Part shown: positions 9,270 to 17,813 of the stretch, piece by piece
Numbering within the stretch: position 1 is the stretch's first letter
How the letters are laid out: every line of letters begins with the position of its first letter
DNA from: an uncultured Pelagibacteraceae bacterium
GTDB taxonomy: Bacteria; Pseudomonadota; Alphaproteobacteria; Pelagibacterales; Pelagibacteraceae
NCBI GenBank assembly: GCA_902619665.1
Contig: CACNFB010000005.1
Span: 1-56,084 of the forward strand
Direction of reading: 5' to 3'
DNA: 56,084 nt
Notes under the pieces: model-generated
The model's input: only the letters and a program-made list of their open reading frames with translations
What the model was told of the DNA's origin: nothing
Databases searched by the model: none
Made by a program: the position numbers and the translations under genes

Positions 9270-10382
9270 TTATTGATTGGGAAAATAATCCTTTAAATCA
9301 CCCTCTCGATAAACATCTGCAGTGCAACAATGCAATCCACCACCAAAGGCATATGCATCTCTAAGATCTATAGGAATTACCTCTATCCCTAATTTATCTA
9401 ATTGTTCTGCCTGATAAACTTCACTTTTTTCGACACAAACAGTTTTTGGATCTAATACAAGGACATTCATTGATAACCAAACCGATGAATAACAAAGCGG
9501 TGGTGGTGTATTATGTGCAGGTTGAGCAGAATCTATAATTTCCCAACCATTTTTTTCAAATAGCGATCTTTGATCCTTTGGAAGTTTTCTTTGAGGATTG
9601 TTTATAATTAATCCTTCTCTAATAGGTGTAAAAGTTGCATCAATATGTATAGGGTATGGATCTCCTGGAAAATTAACTGCATGTACTCTATGACTTTTAA
9701 AATGTCTTCTTAGCCAATCAATACCTTTTAAATTTGTTGTAAAACCATGTTGTACTACTAAATCTTTTCCAAATCTTAGTATATCTGCTGCATCAAACAA
9801 AGGTTCTTCTTCTGTAGTGACAAAAAATTTTTTCTCAGTCCACTCTAATCTTTTTTTATTTCCTATTTTATCAGACAAATAATCTTTTCTGTAATCAAGA
9901 TCAGTTAGTCTTGGTTTTGGAGCAGTTTCATGCTTCATATTTTTGTCCTCATTAAAATATTTTTGTAGAAGCGGTCTATAATTTAAATATTCAAACCATC
10001 TGCATCTATAACTCATAGTTGCCTCTAGAATTTCATTTCCCACTGTCAATAAAATATCTCTTGCTGGCATACAGCCAAACATGCTTTCAACTTCCCAGTC
10101 AGGTGTTGAGATTTTTTGATTATGTTTTAAAGGTGTGGGTCTGTCTACTTTTATACCTCTTTTTTTTAAAATCTCTGAAAAGTCATCTAATAATTGATTA
10201 GCTTTATCAACTGTATCTTTTAATCTGGGTCCGTGAGTTCCTTTCATATCAGAATCTTCAGGTACTTTTGCATCTAATGCTGGCTCAGGTGCTGGAATAC
10301 AGCAACCATCTGCTCTACCAACGATAACATGTTTTAAAGGATCCCATTCATTCCAACTATTTACAACAGTTTTGTTTGACAT
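9270..10382 (-). CDS. Glycine amidinotransferase (AGAT-like)
   Basis: This enzyme moves the amidino group of arginine to glycine (giving guanidinoacetate and ornithine) or to a related amine. The catalytic triad of the family is visible. The Asp lies in FDAADILRFGKD, the His in PYPIHIDATF and the nucleophile is Cys352 in GGGLHCCTADV near the C-terminus. Conserved stretches such as LSMNVLVLDPK and GIDWLRRHF closely follow animal AGAT, and the 370-residue length suits the bacterial forms. The true acceptor may not be glycine, because related bacterial enzymes use other amines. Six bases separate it from the upstream EamA permease on the same strand, so the two probably form an operon. Confidence 0.88.
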   Translation of the reverse strand: MSNKTVVNSWNEWDPLKHVIVGRADGCCIPAPEPALDAKVPEDSDMKGTHGPRLKDTVDKANQLLDDFSEILKKRGIKVDRPTPLKHNQKISTPDWEVESMFGCMPARDILLTVGNEILEATMSYRCRWFEYLNYRPLLQKYFNEDKNMKHETAPKPRLTDLDYRKDYLSDKIGNKKRLEWTEKKFFVTTEEEPLFDAADILRFGKDLVVQHGFTTNLKGIDWLRRHFKSHRVHAVNFPGDPYPIHIDATFTPIREGLIINNPQRKLPKDQRSLFEKNGWEIIDSAQPAHNTPPPLCYSSVWLSMNVLVLDPKTVCVEKSEVYQAEQLDKLGIEVIPIDLRDAYAFGGGLHCCTADVYREGDLKDYFPNQ

Positions 10383-10388
10383 TTTATT

Positions 10389-11294
10389 TTAATTTAAAGC
10401 AATAAATCTTCTATTGTTTTTAATTATTAAACTATAATAAATTATCGCAATAAAAATTAAGAAACCACCTATAATAGTATTATTAGATGGTACTTCGTTT
10501 ATTCCCAGAATAGGTAGCCATACCCAGAAAATTCCACCTATGACTTCAGTTAATGAGAGAAGAGTTAACTCAGCTGCTTGAATAGATTTTGATCCAATTG
10601 AATATAAAATTAAGCCCATGCATACTAGAGTCCCATGTACTGAAAAAAGCCCTTGATTTCTGCTAGATGATACAAGATTACTATCTGTCTCTACTAAAAT
10701 AACGATTGATACAATTGCGCATATCAAGCCAGCAATTGCAACTGTTGTGAATTTTGGGGTCTCCTTTCTCCATCTTAATGATACTGAAAAAACTGAAAAA
10801 CCCAATGCCGAGGTAAGACCAAACAGTAATCCAATTAGTGTGCCTGCAGAAAAATTACCAATTGCTATTATAATAATTCCTATTGATGCTAATATAATTG
10901 CTACCCAAACATTAAAGGAAATTTTTTCATGTAAGAACAAAAAGCCCAAAAAAGCTGTCATAAATGGCATTGCCGCAAGACACAACAAAGTAACTGCTGC
11001 TGAGGTATTTGTAATTGACCAAATAAAACTGATCATAGCTATGCCTAAACCTGTACCACCTATCAAACCAGACCAACCAATTCTTTTATAATTTTTATAA
11101 AAATCAATTCCTTCTTCGAAAAAAAGATAGAGATTAAGTAATAAAAAAATTGTTACTCCCCTGCCCAATAGATACTGCCATGGTACAAGCTCTGGTTGAT
11201 CGATATACCTTACTACTAAGGGTCCAAAAGACCAAAGAATTCCAGCAAATAAAACTACTGGTATTGCTATTTTTTCGTTTTTTAATTCCAGCAT
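10389..11294 (-). CDS. EamA/DMT-superfamily permease
   Basis: This 301-residue protein has ten predicted membrane helices and the EamA double repeat. ITNTSAAVTLLCLAAMPFMTA closes the first half, and LTLLSLTEVIGGIFWVWLP the second. It heads the two-gene - strand unit with the amidinotransferase, so a guanidino compound or its precursor is a reasonable but unproven substrate. The upstream 140 bases are shared with the divergent SufU-like gene. I saw no clear promoter pair there. Confidence 0.87.
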   Translation of the reverse strand: MLELKNEKIAIPVVLFAGILWSFGPLVVRYIDQPELVPWQYLLGRGVTIFLLLNLYLFFEEGIDFYKNYKRIGWSGLIGGTGLGIAMISFIWSITNTSAAVTLLCLAAMPFMTAFLGFLFLHEKISFNVWVAIILASIGIIIIAIGNFSAGTLIGLLFGLTSALGFSVFSVSLRWRKETPKFTTVAIAGLICAIVSIVILVETDSNLVSSSRNQGLFSVHGTLVCMGLILYSIGSKSIQAAELTLLSLTEVIGGIFWVWLPILGINEVPSNNTIIGGFLIFIAIIYYSLIIKNNRRFIALN

Positions 11295-11434
11295 TTCAGA
11301 CTCTTAGTATTAATTAATATTTTAAACAACTAATTTTTAATGGTTATTGCCCTAAATCTAAGTCATTTTGGGTTAATTTAATTCGCTTTTTTAATAAAAT
11401 AGTCTATTGATAATTGAAAAAATTAAAGCATTTA

Positions 11435-11848
11435 ATGGATTTACAAATTATAAAAATAGCTTCGGACAATAAAAATCAAAAAATACTTAAAAAATATACT
11501 CATGATATTAAAAATAAAAATTCAATATGCGGTGATGAGATAACTATAAAGCTATTAATCAATAATAAAATAATTAAAGATATTGGTTACGATTGTAAAT
11601 CATGTGTATTTTGCCAGGCTTCTGTAAATTTGTTAAGTAAGAAAATAGTTAACATGAATTCTGATAAAGCATTCGATTTATGCAATGATGCAATTAATTT
11701 TTATAAATCAAAAGAAAATAAAATGATTAAAAAGTTGAATTTTTTTAAAAAAATTTTAACAGAAAATAATTATTCTAGAAAAGAATGCTTATTATTGCCT
11801 TTTGAAACTTTAAAAAAAGGTTTAAAATCTGATTATGGAAAAAATTAA
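11435..11848 (+). CDS. SufU/NifU-like iron-sulfur scaffold protein
   Basis: Three conserved Cys positions of the IscU/SufU fold are present: SICGDEI, then the DCKSCVFCQAS stretch, then ECLLLPFETL. SufU-type proteins receive sulfur from a cysteine desulfurase and hold or pass on a nascent Fe-S cluster or zinc. I took the ATG at 11435, which gives the MDL... start usual in this family. A TTG at 11414 in the same frame would add seven residues. No suf or isc partner is in this window. The end overlaps the HPP gene by 14 bases. Confidence 0.75.
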   Translation: MDLQIIKIASDNKNQKILKKYTHDIKNKNSICGDEITIKLLINNKIIKDIGYDCKSCVFCQASVNLLSKKIVNMNSDKAFDLCNDAINFYKSKENKMIKKLNFFKKILTENNYSRKECLLLPFETLKKGLKSDYGKN

Positions 11849-12308
11849 ACTGTCATTTTTAGCAGGCTTATTTTCTTTTTTTACAATCGGAGTTTTGTCT
11901 GCGTTAACTTATAAGACTGATTACGGAGTTTTTTTAATAGCATCATTTGGTTCAACTATGGTTATACTCTATGGTTATCCAGATAGTCCCTTTGCACAAC
12001 CAAAAAATATTTTTTTTGGTCATTTGCTCACATCGTTTGTAGGAGTAATTTTTGTTTCTTTCATTCAATTACCATTATTCATAATTTTACCCTTGGCTGT
12101 AGGATTTGGAGTTGGTCTCATGATACTTTGTAATGTCCCTCATCCACCTGCAGGTGGAAATCCTATAATAGTAATCCTTGGGTCTGTTTCGTTTGATTAT
12201 CTTTTAAACCCCATTATGGTCGGTTCAATTATCATCATTGTGTTTGGAATTATTTTAAACAGATTTATTCTTAAGAAAAAATATCCGAAAAATAATTTGT
12301 TTGCCTGA
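11835..12308 (+). CDS. HPP-family integral membrane protein
   Basis: This 157-residue protein has four membrane helices and the signature that names the family, VPHPPAGGNPIIV, around residues 100-112. FGSTMVILYGYPDSPFAQPKN, upstream, is also typical. Some HPP proteins of cyanobacteria and chloroplasts carry nitrite, while most bacterial ones are uncharacterised. It overlaps the SufU-like gene and lies 65 bases before formate dehydrogenase. Confidence 0.82.
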   Translation: MEKIKLSFLAGLFSFFTIGVLSALTYKTDYGVFLIASFGSTMVILYGYPDSPFAQPKNIFFGHLLTSFVGVIFVSFIQLPLFIILPLAVGFGVGLMILCNVPHPPAGGNPIIVILGSVSFDYLLNPIMVGSIIIIVFGIILNRFILKKKYPKNNLFA

Positions 12309-12373
12309 GTATCCTTTTTCATGATAGACTAAATTTGTCAAAAAGACGTTCTTAAAAAGTTTAAGGAGAAAAA

Positions 12374-13573
12374 ATGAAAATATTATGTGTATTATATGAC
12401 GACCCAAAAGGAGGAATGCCAAAGTCTTATCCTTTATCAGATTTACCAAAATTAGAAAAATATCCTGATGGAATGAGTTTACCAACTCCAAAGGGTAGAG
12501 ATTTTACACCTGGTCAATTACTAGGATGTGTGTCAGGAGAATTAGGACTTAGAAAATTTTTAGAGAGCAATGGTCACGAATTTATTGTTACAAATAGCAA
12601 AGATGGTGATGGATGTGAAGCAGACAAACATATAGTTGACGCAGATATAGTTATCTCACAACCGTTTTTTCCTTATTACTTAACTGCAGAAAGAATCAAG
12701 AAAGCAAAAAATTTGAAAATGGCAATAACCGCAGGAATAGGATCAGATCACGTTGATTTACAAGCTGCTATGGATAACAAAATTGATGTAGTTGAAGTTA
12801 CTTTTTGTAATTCAAGATCTGTGGCAGAACACATAGTAATGATGATTGTTTCAATGGTTAGAGATTATCATAACCAACACAGAATAGTAAACGAGGGTGG
12901 TTGGAATATAGCTGATGCAGTTCACAGAAGTTATGATGTTGAGGGAATGCACATAGGCACGGTAGCAGCTGGAAGAATTGGACTAGATGCATTAAGAAAA
13001 ATGAAGCCGTTCGATGTTCATTTACACTATTTTGATAGACACAAACTACCTGACAGCGTTGAGAAGGAATTAAATTTAACATTTCATAATTCAGTTGAAT
13101 CTATGGTTAAGGTTTGTGATGTAGTTACAATTAATTGTCCGCTACACCCTGAAACTGAAAATCTTTTTAATAAAGATTTAATCAGCAAAATGAAGAAAGG
13201 CGCGTATATCGTGAATACTGCAAGAGGAAAAATTTGTAATAAAGACGATATTGCAGACGCTCTAAAATCAGGCCAACTAAGTGGCTATGCTGGTGATGTC
13301 TGGTTCCCGCAACCAGCTCCTAATGATCACGTTTGGAGAAGTATGCCTAATCATGGAATGACTCCCCATACATCTGGGACATCATTATCAGCTCAAGCAA
13401 GATATGCAGATGGTGTAAGAGAAATTCTAGAATGTTTTTTTGATAAAAAACCTATTAGAGATCAGTATTTAATCGTAAAAGATGGGCAATTAGCTGGAAT
13501 GGGTGCCCACTCATACAGTAAAGGTTCAGCAACAAGTGGTTCGGAGGAGGCTGCTAAATACAAGAAAAAATAA
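12374..13573 (+). CDS. fdh: NAD-dependent formate dehydrogenase
   Basis: This enzyme oxidises formate to CO2 with NAD+, draining one-carbon units for energy. The 399-residue protein carries the D-2-hydroxyacid dehydrogenase fold with features specific to FDH. These are the N-terminal extension with YDDPKGGMP, the nucleotide loop GTVAAGRIGLDALRKMKPF, NCPLHPETENLF, and the active-site segment QPAPNDHVWRSMPNHGMTPH with its catalytic Gln and His. It has one of the best ribosome-binding sites in the window, AAGGAG at 12363-12368, five bases before the ATG, which suggests high expression. The gene stands near glycine-cleavage and amine-oxidising genes, fitting a one-carbon theme. Confidence 0.96.
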   Translation: MKILCVLYDDPKGGMPKSYPLSDLPKLEKYPDGMSLPTPKGRDFTPGQLLGCVSGELGLRKFLESNGHEFIVTNSKDGDGCEADKHIVDADIVISQPFFPYYLTAERIKKAKNLKMAITAGIGSDHVDLQAAMDNKIDVVEVTFCNSRSVAEHIVMMIVSMVRDYHNQHRIVNEGGWNIADAVHRSYDVEGMHIGTVAAGRIGLDALRKMKPFDVHLHYFDRHKLPDSVEKELNLTFHNSVESMVKVCDVVTINCPLHPETENLFNKDLISKMKKGAYIVNTARGKICNKDDIADALKSGQLSGYAGDVWFPQPAPNDHVWRSMPNHGMTPHTSGTSLSAQARYADGVREILECFFDKKPIRDQYLIVKDGQLAGMGAHSYSKGSATSGSEEAAKYKKK

Positions 13574-13575
13574 AT

Positions 13576-13749
13576 TTGAAAATAAAAAAATTTTTAAAAC
13601 CTTTTATTTTAACTTATTTATTTTTTAGTGTTGCTATAAGTTTTTATCCATCTTTTGACTTTTATTCTTTAAAAGGTCAATTTATTGTTTTATCGGTATC
13701 ATTATTTAATGGGATTTTAGGATTATTTGTAAAAAAAATTGGAGAATGA
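13576..13749 (+). CDS. Small membrane protein, 57 residues, function unknown
   Basis: The frame opens with TTG at 13576, two bases after the formate dehydrogenase stop, and closes with TGA at 13747-13749, four bases before the convergent FAD oxidoreductase gene. The protein has a basic start (KIKKFLK) and two hydrophobic segments (about residues 9-23 and 36-52) joined by a short FYPSFDFYSLKGQ loop. It ends in KKIGE. It exactly fills the 180-base gap and has a plausible topology, so I think it is real, but I do not recognise it. The weak point is the TTG start, which has no clear ribosome-binding site. Confidence 0.5.
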   Translation: MKIKKFLKPFILTYLFFSVAISFYPSFDFYSLKGQFIVLSVSLFNGILGLFVKKIGE

Positions 13750-13753
13750 ATAA

Positions 13754-14857
13754 TTATAAAACGTAAGGTTCTACTCTCTCCTCTTGCTTTAATACTCTTT
13801 CAACAGAAAAACAACCTAAATCGATTGTTTGATAAGAGCCTGTTGTAATCAATTCTGTCAAAGCTCTGCCAATACCAGGTGCTTGCATTAAACCTCTTCC
13901 AGTAAATCCAGATGCCATATACACATTTTTATATCCTGGGTGTTTACCTACTACTGCATTATTGTCCAGTTTATTGCAATCATAGTAGCCAGCCCAAGCA
14001 CCAGTCATTTTAATTTCTTCAAAAACTGAAATTCTTTTTGCTAAACCTGGCCAAACTAATTCTTCAAAATCATTCCATTCTGGTTCCAAATCTTCAGCAT
14101 CCCATACAGGTTTCGGTGATCCAGCTAAATATTCTTTACCTTCGGGTCTCCAATATACTCCTGTTGTTAAATCACCCGTTAATGGCATTTCAGGAATATG
14201 TTTAGGGCATTTAAATCTAAAAACAGTATGCTTTTGAGGAAAAACTGGGATATCATTTAAAAGTTCATTAGTCCAACAACCTGCGGCAGATACTATTGCA
14301 TTTGCTTTAATTTCTTTTAAACTTTTAACATCTCCTTTAATAAATTCTGCACCCAATTCTACAGCTTTATTTTTTAAAGCATTATGAAATAAATATGGGT
14401 CTATCCAACCTTCAATTTTTGTATCGGAGTAAGTTGCTGTTTCAATACCCTCTTCACTTATATATGGAAATACTTGTTTTAATTCTGAACCTTTAATATT
14501 TTTTGTACCAGCCTCACAAGCTTTATGATTTTCTAAAGCTAAATACTGTTCTTGAGCATGTTCTGGACCAAAAAGTAAAAGGTAACCATTTGGTACCATG
14601 CTGACTGTTGGGCTTGGGTTATTTTTAGTTTTTAGATCACTAGGAACATTTAACAAAAATTCTCTCGAAAACTTTCCTAACATGATGTTCTCTTTTTGAA
14701 AAAATTGTCTTCTAAAACCACCTAAAGATAATGGAAATGAGGCTTTTTTGTAAGTTGGATCTTTTTCAATTACTTTTACTTTTCTACCTTCCTTTGAGAG
14801 GAAATAAGCCGTGGACGCTCCAATTATTCCACCTCCAACTACTACTATGTCATCCAT
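13754..14857 (-). CDS. FAD-dependent oxidoreductase, DAO family (FOXRED1/sarcosine-oxidase-like)
   Basis: The N-terminus has the dinucleotide motif VVVGGGIIGASTAYFLS and the C-terminus the DAO closing motif MASGFTGRGLMQAPGIGRALTELI. Between them lie LGGFRRQFF and the substrate-domain strand TGVYWRPEGKEYLAGSP. The 367-residue length fits enzymes that oxidise secondary or tertiary amino acids such as sarcosine or dimethylglycine. The substrate is not fixed by the sequence. It lies close to the formate dehydrogenase and glycine cleavage genes, which suggests a role in methylated amine or glycine breakdown, but that is inference. It is one base from tspO on the same strand. Confidence 0.85.
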   Translation of the reverse strand: MDDIVVVGGGIIGASTAYFLSKEGRKVKVIEKDPTYKKASFPLSLGGFRRQFFQKENIMLGKFSREFLLNVPSDLKTKNNPSPTVSMVPNGYLLLFGPEHAQEQYLALENHKACEAGTKNIKGSELKQVFPYISEEGIETATYSDTKIEGWIDPYLFHNALKNKAVELGAEFIKGDVKSLKEIKANAIVSAAGCWTNELLNDIPVFPQKHTVFRFKCPKHIPEMPLTGDLTTGVYWRPEGKEYLAGSPKPVWDAEDLEPEWNDFEELVWPGLAKRISVFEEIKMTGAWAGYYDCNKLDNNAVVGKHPGYKNVYMASGFTGRGLMQAPGIGRALTELITTGSYQTIDLGCFSVERVLKQEERVEPYVL

Positions 14858-14858
14858 A

Positions 14859-15341
14859 TTAATTTAATAAAACTAAAGTAAAATTAAGAATTAATGCATA
14901 ACAGCTCCAAAGTAAATATGGAATCATTAGATAAAAACTTAAATTATTTATTTTTTTATATTTGAAAGTTAATATTACTATAAATGTTAATATTACTATC
15001 AAATTTAATAATGCTAATTCAATGTTGTGGAAAACAAAAAAAACTATACTCCAAGTTGTATTGAAACATAAATGCATTAAATAAATTAAAACTAAATTTA
15101 TATTATAATTCTTATGCCAAGCTGACCAAATGGCTATAGCCATAAAAAGATATAAAGTTGTCCATACTGGTGCAAATACCCAGTCTGGGGGTGTTAAAAA
15201 AGATTTATTTAAGGTCGAATACCATGGTTCTTTGTAAGAAATTGTCGCTATACTTCCTATAAATGATGCAGAATAAGTAATTATTGCAAATATGATAAAA
15301 GATATAAATTTATTTTTTAACATATTCATATTATACATCAT
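14859..15341 (-). CDS. tspO: TspO/MBR-family tryptophan-rich sensory protein
   Basis: Five membrane helices are visible, with the family segments TPPDWVFAPVWTTLYLFMAIAIWSAW and CFNTTWSIVFF. TspO proteins bind porphyrins and related ligands and affect oxygen- or light-dependent regulation in Rhodobacter. Several in-frame ATGs (15341, 15338, 15329, 15323) lie before the first helix. Comparison with the family favours one of the later ones. With the outermost start, only six bases separate it from the divergent SDR gene. Confidence 0.88.
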   Translation of the reverse strand: MMYNMNMLKNKFISFIIFAIITYSASFIGSIATISYKEPWYSTLNKSFLTPPDWVFAPVWTTLYLFMAIAIWSAWHKNYNINLVLIYLMHLCFNTTWSIVFFVFHNIELALLNLIVILTFIVILTFKYKKINNLSFYLMIPYLLWSCYALILNFTLVLLN

Positions 15342-15347
15342 TTTTAT

Positions 15348-16106
15348 ATGAATAATAAATCAATATGGATAACTGGAGCTAGTAGTGGGATTGGTAAAGC
15401 ACTAGCATTAAAATTTGCAAAAGAAGGTTGGAAGGTAGCAATTTCAGCGAGAAGAGAAAATTTGTTAAATGAAATATCTCAAAGTAATGTTAATATAATG
15501 CCATTTCCTTTAGATGTTACGGACAGTGAAAAGTGCAAAAATGTTTTCGAAAATATTAAAAATAAAATTGGGGAGATTGATATATCTGTATTCTGCACAG
15601 GTATTCATGATCCAAAATCAGAGAAAAGTTTGAATCTTGAGAAGGTTAAGAAAATTATGGAAGTTAATTTTTTCGGTACCATACACTCAATAAATTCAGT
15701 ATACGATTATTATAAAAATAGAAAATCAGGTCATATATCTATAGTATCTTCAGTAGCAGGTTACAGGGGTTTGCCTGCAGCAGGTGCATATTGTGCGTCT
15801 AAATCCGCCCTAAGTAGTTTTGCAGAAAGTCTATACTTTGATCTAAAAAGATTTAATGTTCGTGTTTCTCTTGTAAGTCCTGGTTTTATAAAAACACCAA
15901 TGACTGATAAAAATGATTTTCCAATGCCAATGATTAAATCTCCAGAGTTTGCTGCAGATCAAATGTTTAAGGGCTTAACAAAAAATAAGGGATTTGAAAT
16001 TCATTTTCCAAAATCTTTCACATCTATAATGAAGGTCCTAAAAGTAATGCCAAATGGACTGTATTTTAAAATAATTGAAAAAGGTATGAAAAAGATTGTT
16101 GATTAG
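15348..16106 (+). CDS. Short-chain dehydrogenase/reductase
   Basis: This is a classical SDR of 252 residues. It has the cofactor motif TGASSGIGKAL at the N-terminus, a Thr/Gly pair in the CTGIHD region (replacing the common NAG), a catalytic Ser in SIVSSVAGYRG, and YCASK as the active-site Tyr/Lys pair. RR after the second strand (SARREN) suggests NADP(H). The substrate is unknown. Its stop overlaps the DUF3833 gene's stop by four bases on the opposite strand. SDRs accompany Cfa/DUF1365/FAD clusters elsewhere, so it may belong to the lipid cluster next door. Confidence 0.87.
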   Translation: MNNKSIWITGASSGIGKALALKFAKEGWKVAISARRENLLNEISQSNVNIMPFPLDVTDSEKCKNVFENIKNKIGEIDISVFCTGIHDPKSEKSLNLEKVKKIMEVNFFGTIHSINSVYDYYKNRKSGHISIVSSVAGYRGLPAAGAYCASKSALSSFAESLYFDLKRFNVRVSLVSPGFIKTPMTDKNDFPMPMIKSPEFAADQMFKGLTKNKGFEIHFPKSFTSIMKVLKVMPNGLYFKIIEKGMKKIVD

Positions 16107-16636
16107 TCTCTCATAAAAAAGACTGTCAACTCACCAACTTTAAAACCAAATTTAGTTAAAGTCGCTCTGTTTATTGCAACTTTTTCATCTTGTTTAAATA
16201 TCCAATCATCAAATGAGACTTTGATATTTTTATTTTTGAATGGAACTAATAAATCATATTTAAATTTAAATGCTGATCCATATTGCACACCAGTTGCTTC
16301 TCCAACAACATCTGGTGCGGTTCCTATATAATTGTTATTATCTATTTTTTTTATTTTCCAAGTTCTTTTTTGTTTTTCACCATCAGTCCAATAAAAGTCT
16401 TCATCTAAAGTAATAATATTGTCATTAAAGGAACCGATTAGATCTGCTTTGAATTGACGTGTCACCTTTCCACTTCTGTCTTGGAGAATGCCCCATGCCT
16501 TCACTTTACCATTAAAATATTCCTCGATTAGTAAAGTAGGCTCGGTATTTTTAAAATCTTCTGGCTTCATATTATTTGAACAGCTTGTAACTAAGGACAA
16601 GACAATAATCAATAGAATTGATTTTATTAATTTCAT
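16103..16636 (-). CDS. DUF3833 lipoprotein
   Basis: The N-terminus is a lipoprotein signal (KLIKSILLIIVLSLVTSCSNN), with the lipobox Cys at about residue 19. The rest is beta-rich, with FNGKVKAWGILQDRSGKVTRQF and DEDFYWTDGEKQKRTW, which is the DUF3833 pattern. No function is proven. The gene closes the - strand set Cfa-like / DUF1365 / FAD oxidoreductase with a one-base gap, and that company suggests a role in modifying or carrying membrane lipids. Confidence 0.82.
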   Translation of the reverse strand: MKLIKSILLIIVLSLVTSCSNNMKPEDFKNTEPTLLIEEYFNGKVKAWGILQDRSGKVTRQFKADLIGSFNDNIITLDEDFYWTDGEKQKRTWKIKKIDNNNYIGTAPDVVGEATGVQYGSAFKFKYDLLVPFKNKNIKVSFDDWIFKQDEKVAINRATLTKFGFKVGELTVFFMRD

Positions 16637-16637
16637 A

Positions 16638-17813
16638 TTATTTGTTTTTAAGCAAAGAGAACTGTATTAAGTCAATATTTTTTGATCTAAAGCCAGCTTC
16701 ACAATAAGATAAATAGAAATTCCACATTCTCTTAAATGTGTTATCAAAACCTTGTTTAGATATATGTTCCCAACTTTTAAAAAATTTTTCTCTCCAAATT
16801 TTAAGAGTATTGCTATAATGTGCTCCATAAGAATTACATTGTGTAAACTCTAGACCGGTCTTTTTTGCGTATTCAACTAAGGAGTTTTTTGATGGAAGAA
16901 ATCCACCTGGGAAAATATATTTTTGAATAAAATCCTCTTTTTTTTTATATCTATTGAATAATTTATCATCGATCGTGATTGCTTGAATTGCAGCTTTGCC
17001 ATCATCTTTTAAATACTTTTTAATACTTTGAAAATAATTTTTAAGATAATCTTGTCCTACTGCTTCAATCATTTCAATTGAAGCAATTGAATTATATTTA
17101 TTTTGTACATCTCTATAATCCTGCATTTTAATATTGATTTTTTCGTTGAGACCTATTTTATAAATTCTATTTTTAGCGTAATCGAATTGTTTTTTTGAAA
17201 TTGTTATACAATCTAGTTTGACATCATAATTTTTTCCTATGAATTCTGCAAAACCACCCCACCCACAACCTATCTCTAAAACTTTGTCACCGATTTTAGG
17301 CTTAATAAGTGAAGTTAGTTTTTTATATTTATTTATTTGTGCTTTTTCCAAATCTAACTTATCATTTTCGAAAATAGCACTAGAGTAAGTCAAAGTATCG
17401 TCTAACCAAAGGGAAAAAAACTCATTTCCTAAATCATAATGTTTTGAGATATTTTTTTTACTATTTGATTTCGTATTTTTATTAAAAATATTTTTTACAT
17501 AATTAATAAAAGATAGGTCTAAAATACCTGAAAACTTATGTACAATTTCAATATTTTTAGCAGTTAATTCTATCAACTTTGATAAGTTGTCAGTTTCAAA
17601 TTCGTTACTCATGTAAGCCTCTGCCATACCAATGCTACCTTTTGATATTATTTTTTTAAAAAAATCTGATCTATTAATTTTTACAAAAACAATTAAATTT
17701 TCATCGTTACCAAATATATGTTTGCTTTGATCATAATCCGTTACAATAATCTTTCCGTACTTAATCATTTTTAAAGCTGAAAAAGCAATTTTTTTTGAAA
17801 AATTATTAATCAT
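16638..17813 (-). CDS. Cyclopropane-fatty-acyl-phospholipid synthase-like methyltransferase
   Basis: An N-terminal lipid-binding-like domain (about 1-110) precedes a SAM methyltransferase core with KVLEIGCGWGGFAEF and SIEMIEAVGQDYL. KHYDLGNEFFSLWLDDTLTYSSA before it is the Cfa signature. The family methylates double bonds of phospholipid acyl chains. Where E. coli Cfa has a His-Thr-Ile motif tied to bicarbonate binding, this protein reads QAITIDD. It may therefore be one of the Cfa-like enzymes that add a methyl branch rather than a cyclopropane ring. That is inference. It overlaps the DUF1365 gene by one base (ATG/stop). Confidence 0.87.
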   Translation of the reverse strand: MINNFSKKIAFSALKMIKYGKIIVTDYDQSKHIFGNDENLIVFVKINRSDFFKKIISKGSIGMAEAYMSNEFETDNLSKLIELTAKNIEIVHKFSGILDLSFINYVKNIFNKNTKSNSKKNISKHYDLGNEFFSLWLDDTLTYSSAIFENDKLDLEKAQINKYKKLTSLIKPKIGDKVLEIGCGWGGFAEFIGKNYDVKLDCITISKKQFDYAKNRIYKIGLNEKINIKMQDYRDVQNKYNSIASIEMIEAVGQDYLKNYFQSIKKYLKDDGKAAIQAITIDDKLFNRYKKKEDFIQKYIFPGGFLPSKNSLVEYAKKTGLEFTQCNSYGAHYSNTLKIWREKFFKSWEHISKQGFDNTFKRMWNFYLSYCEAGFRSKNIDLIQFSLLKNK

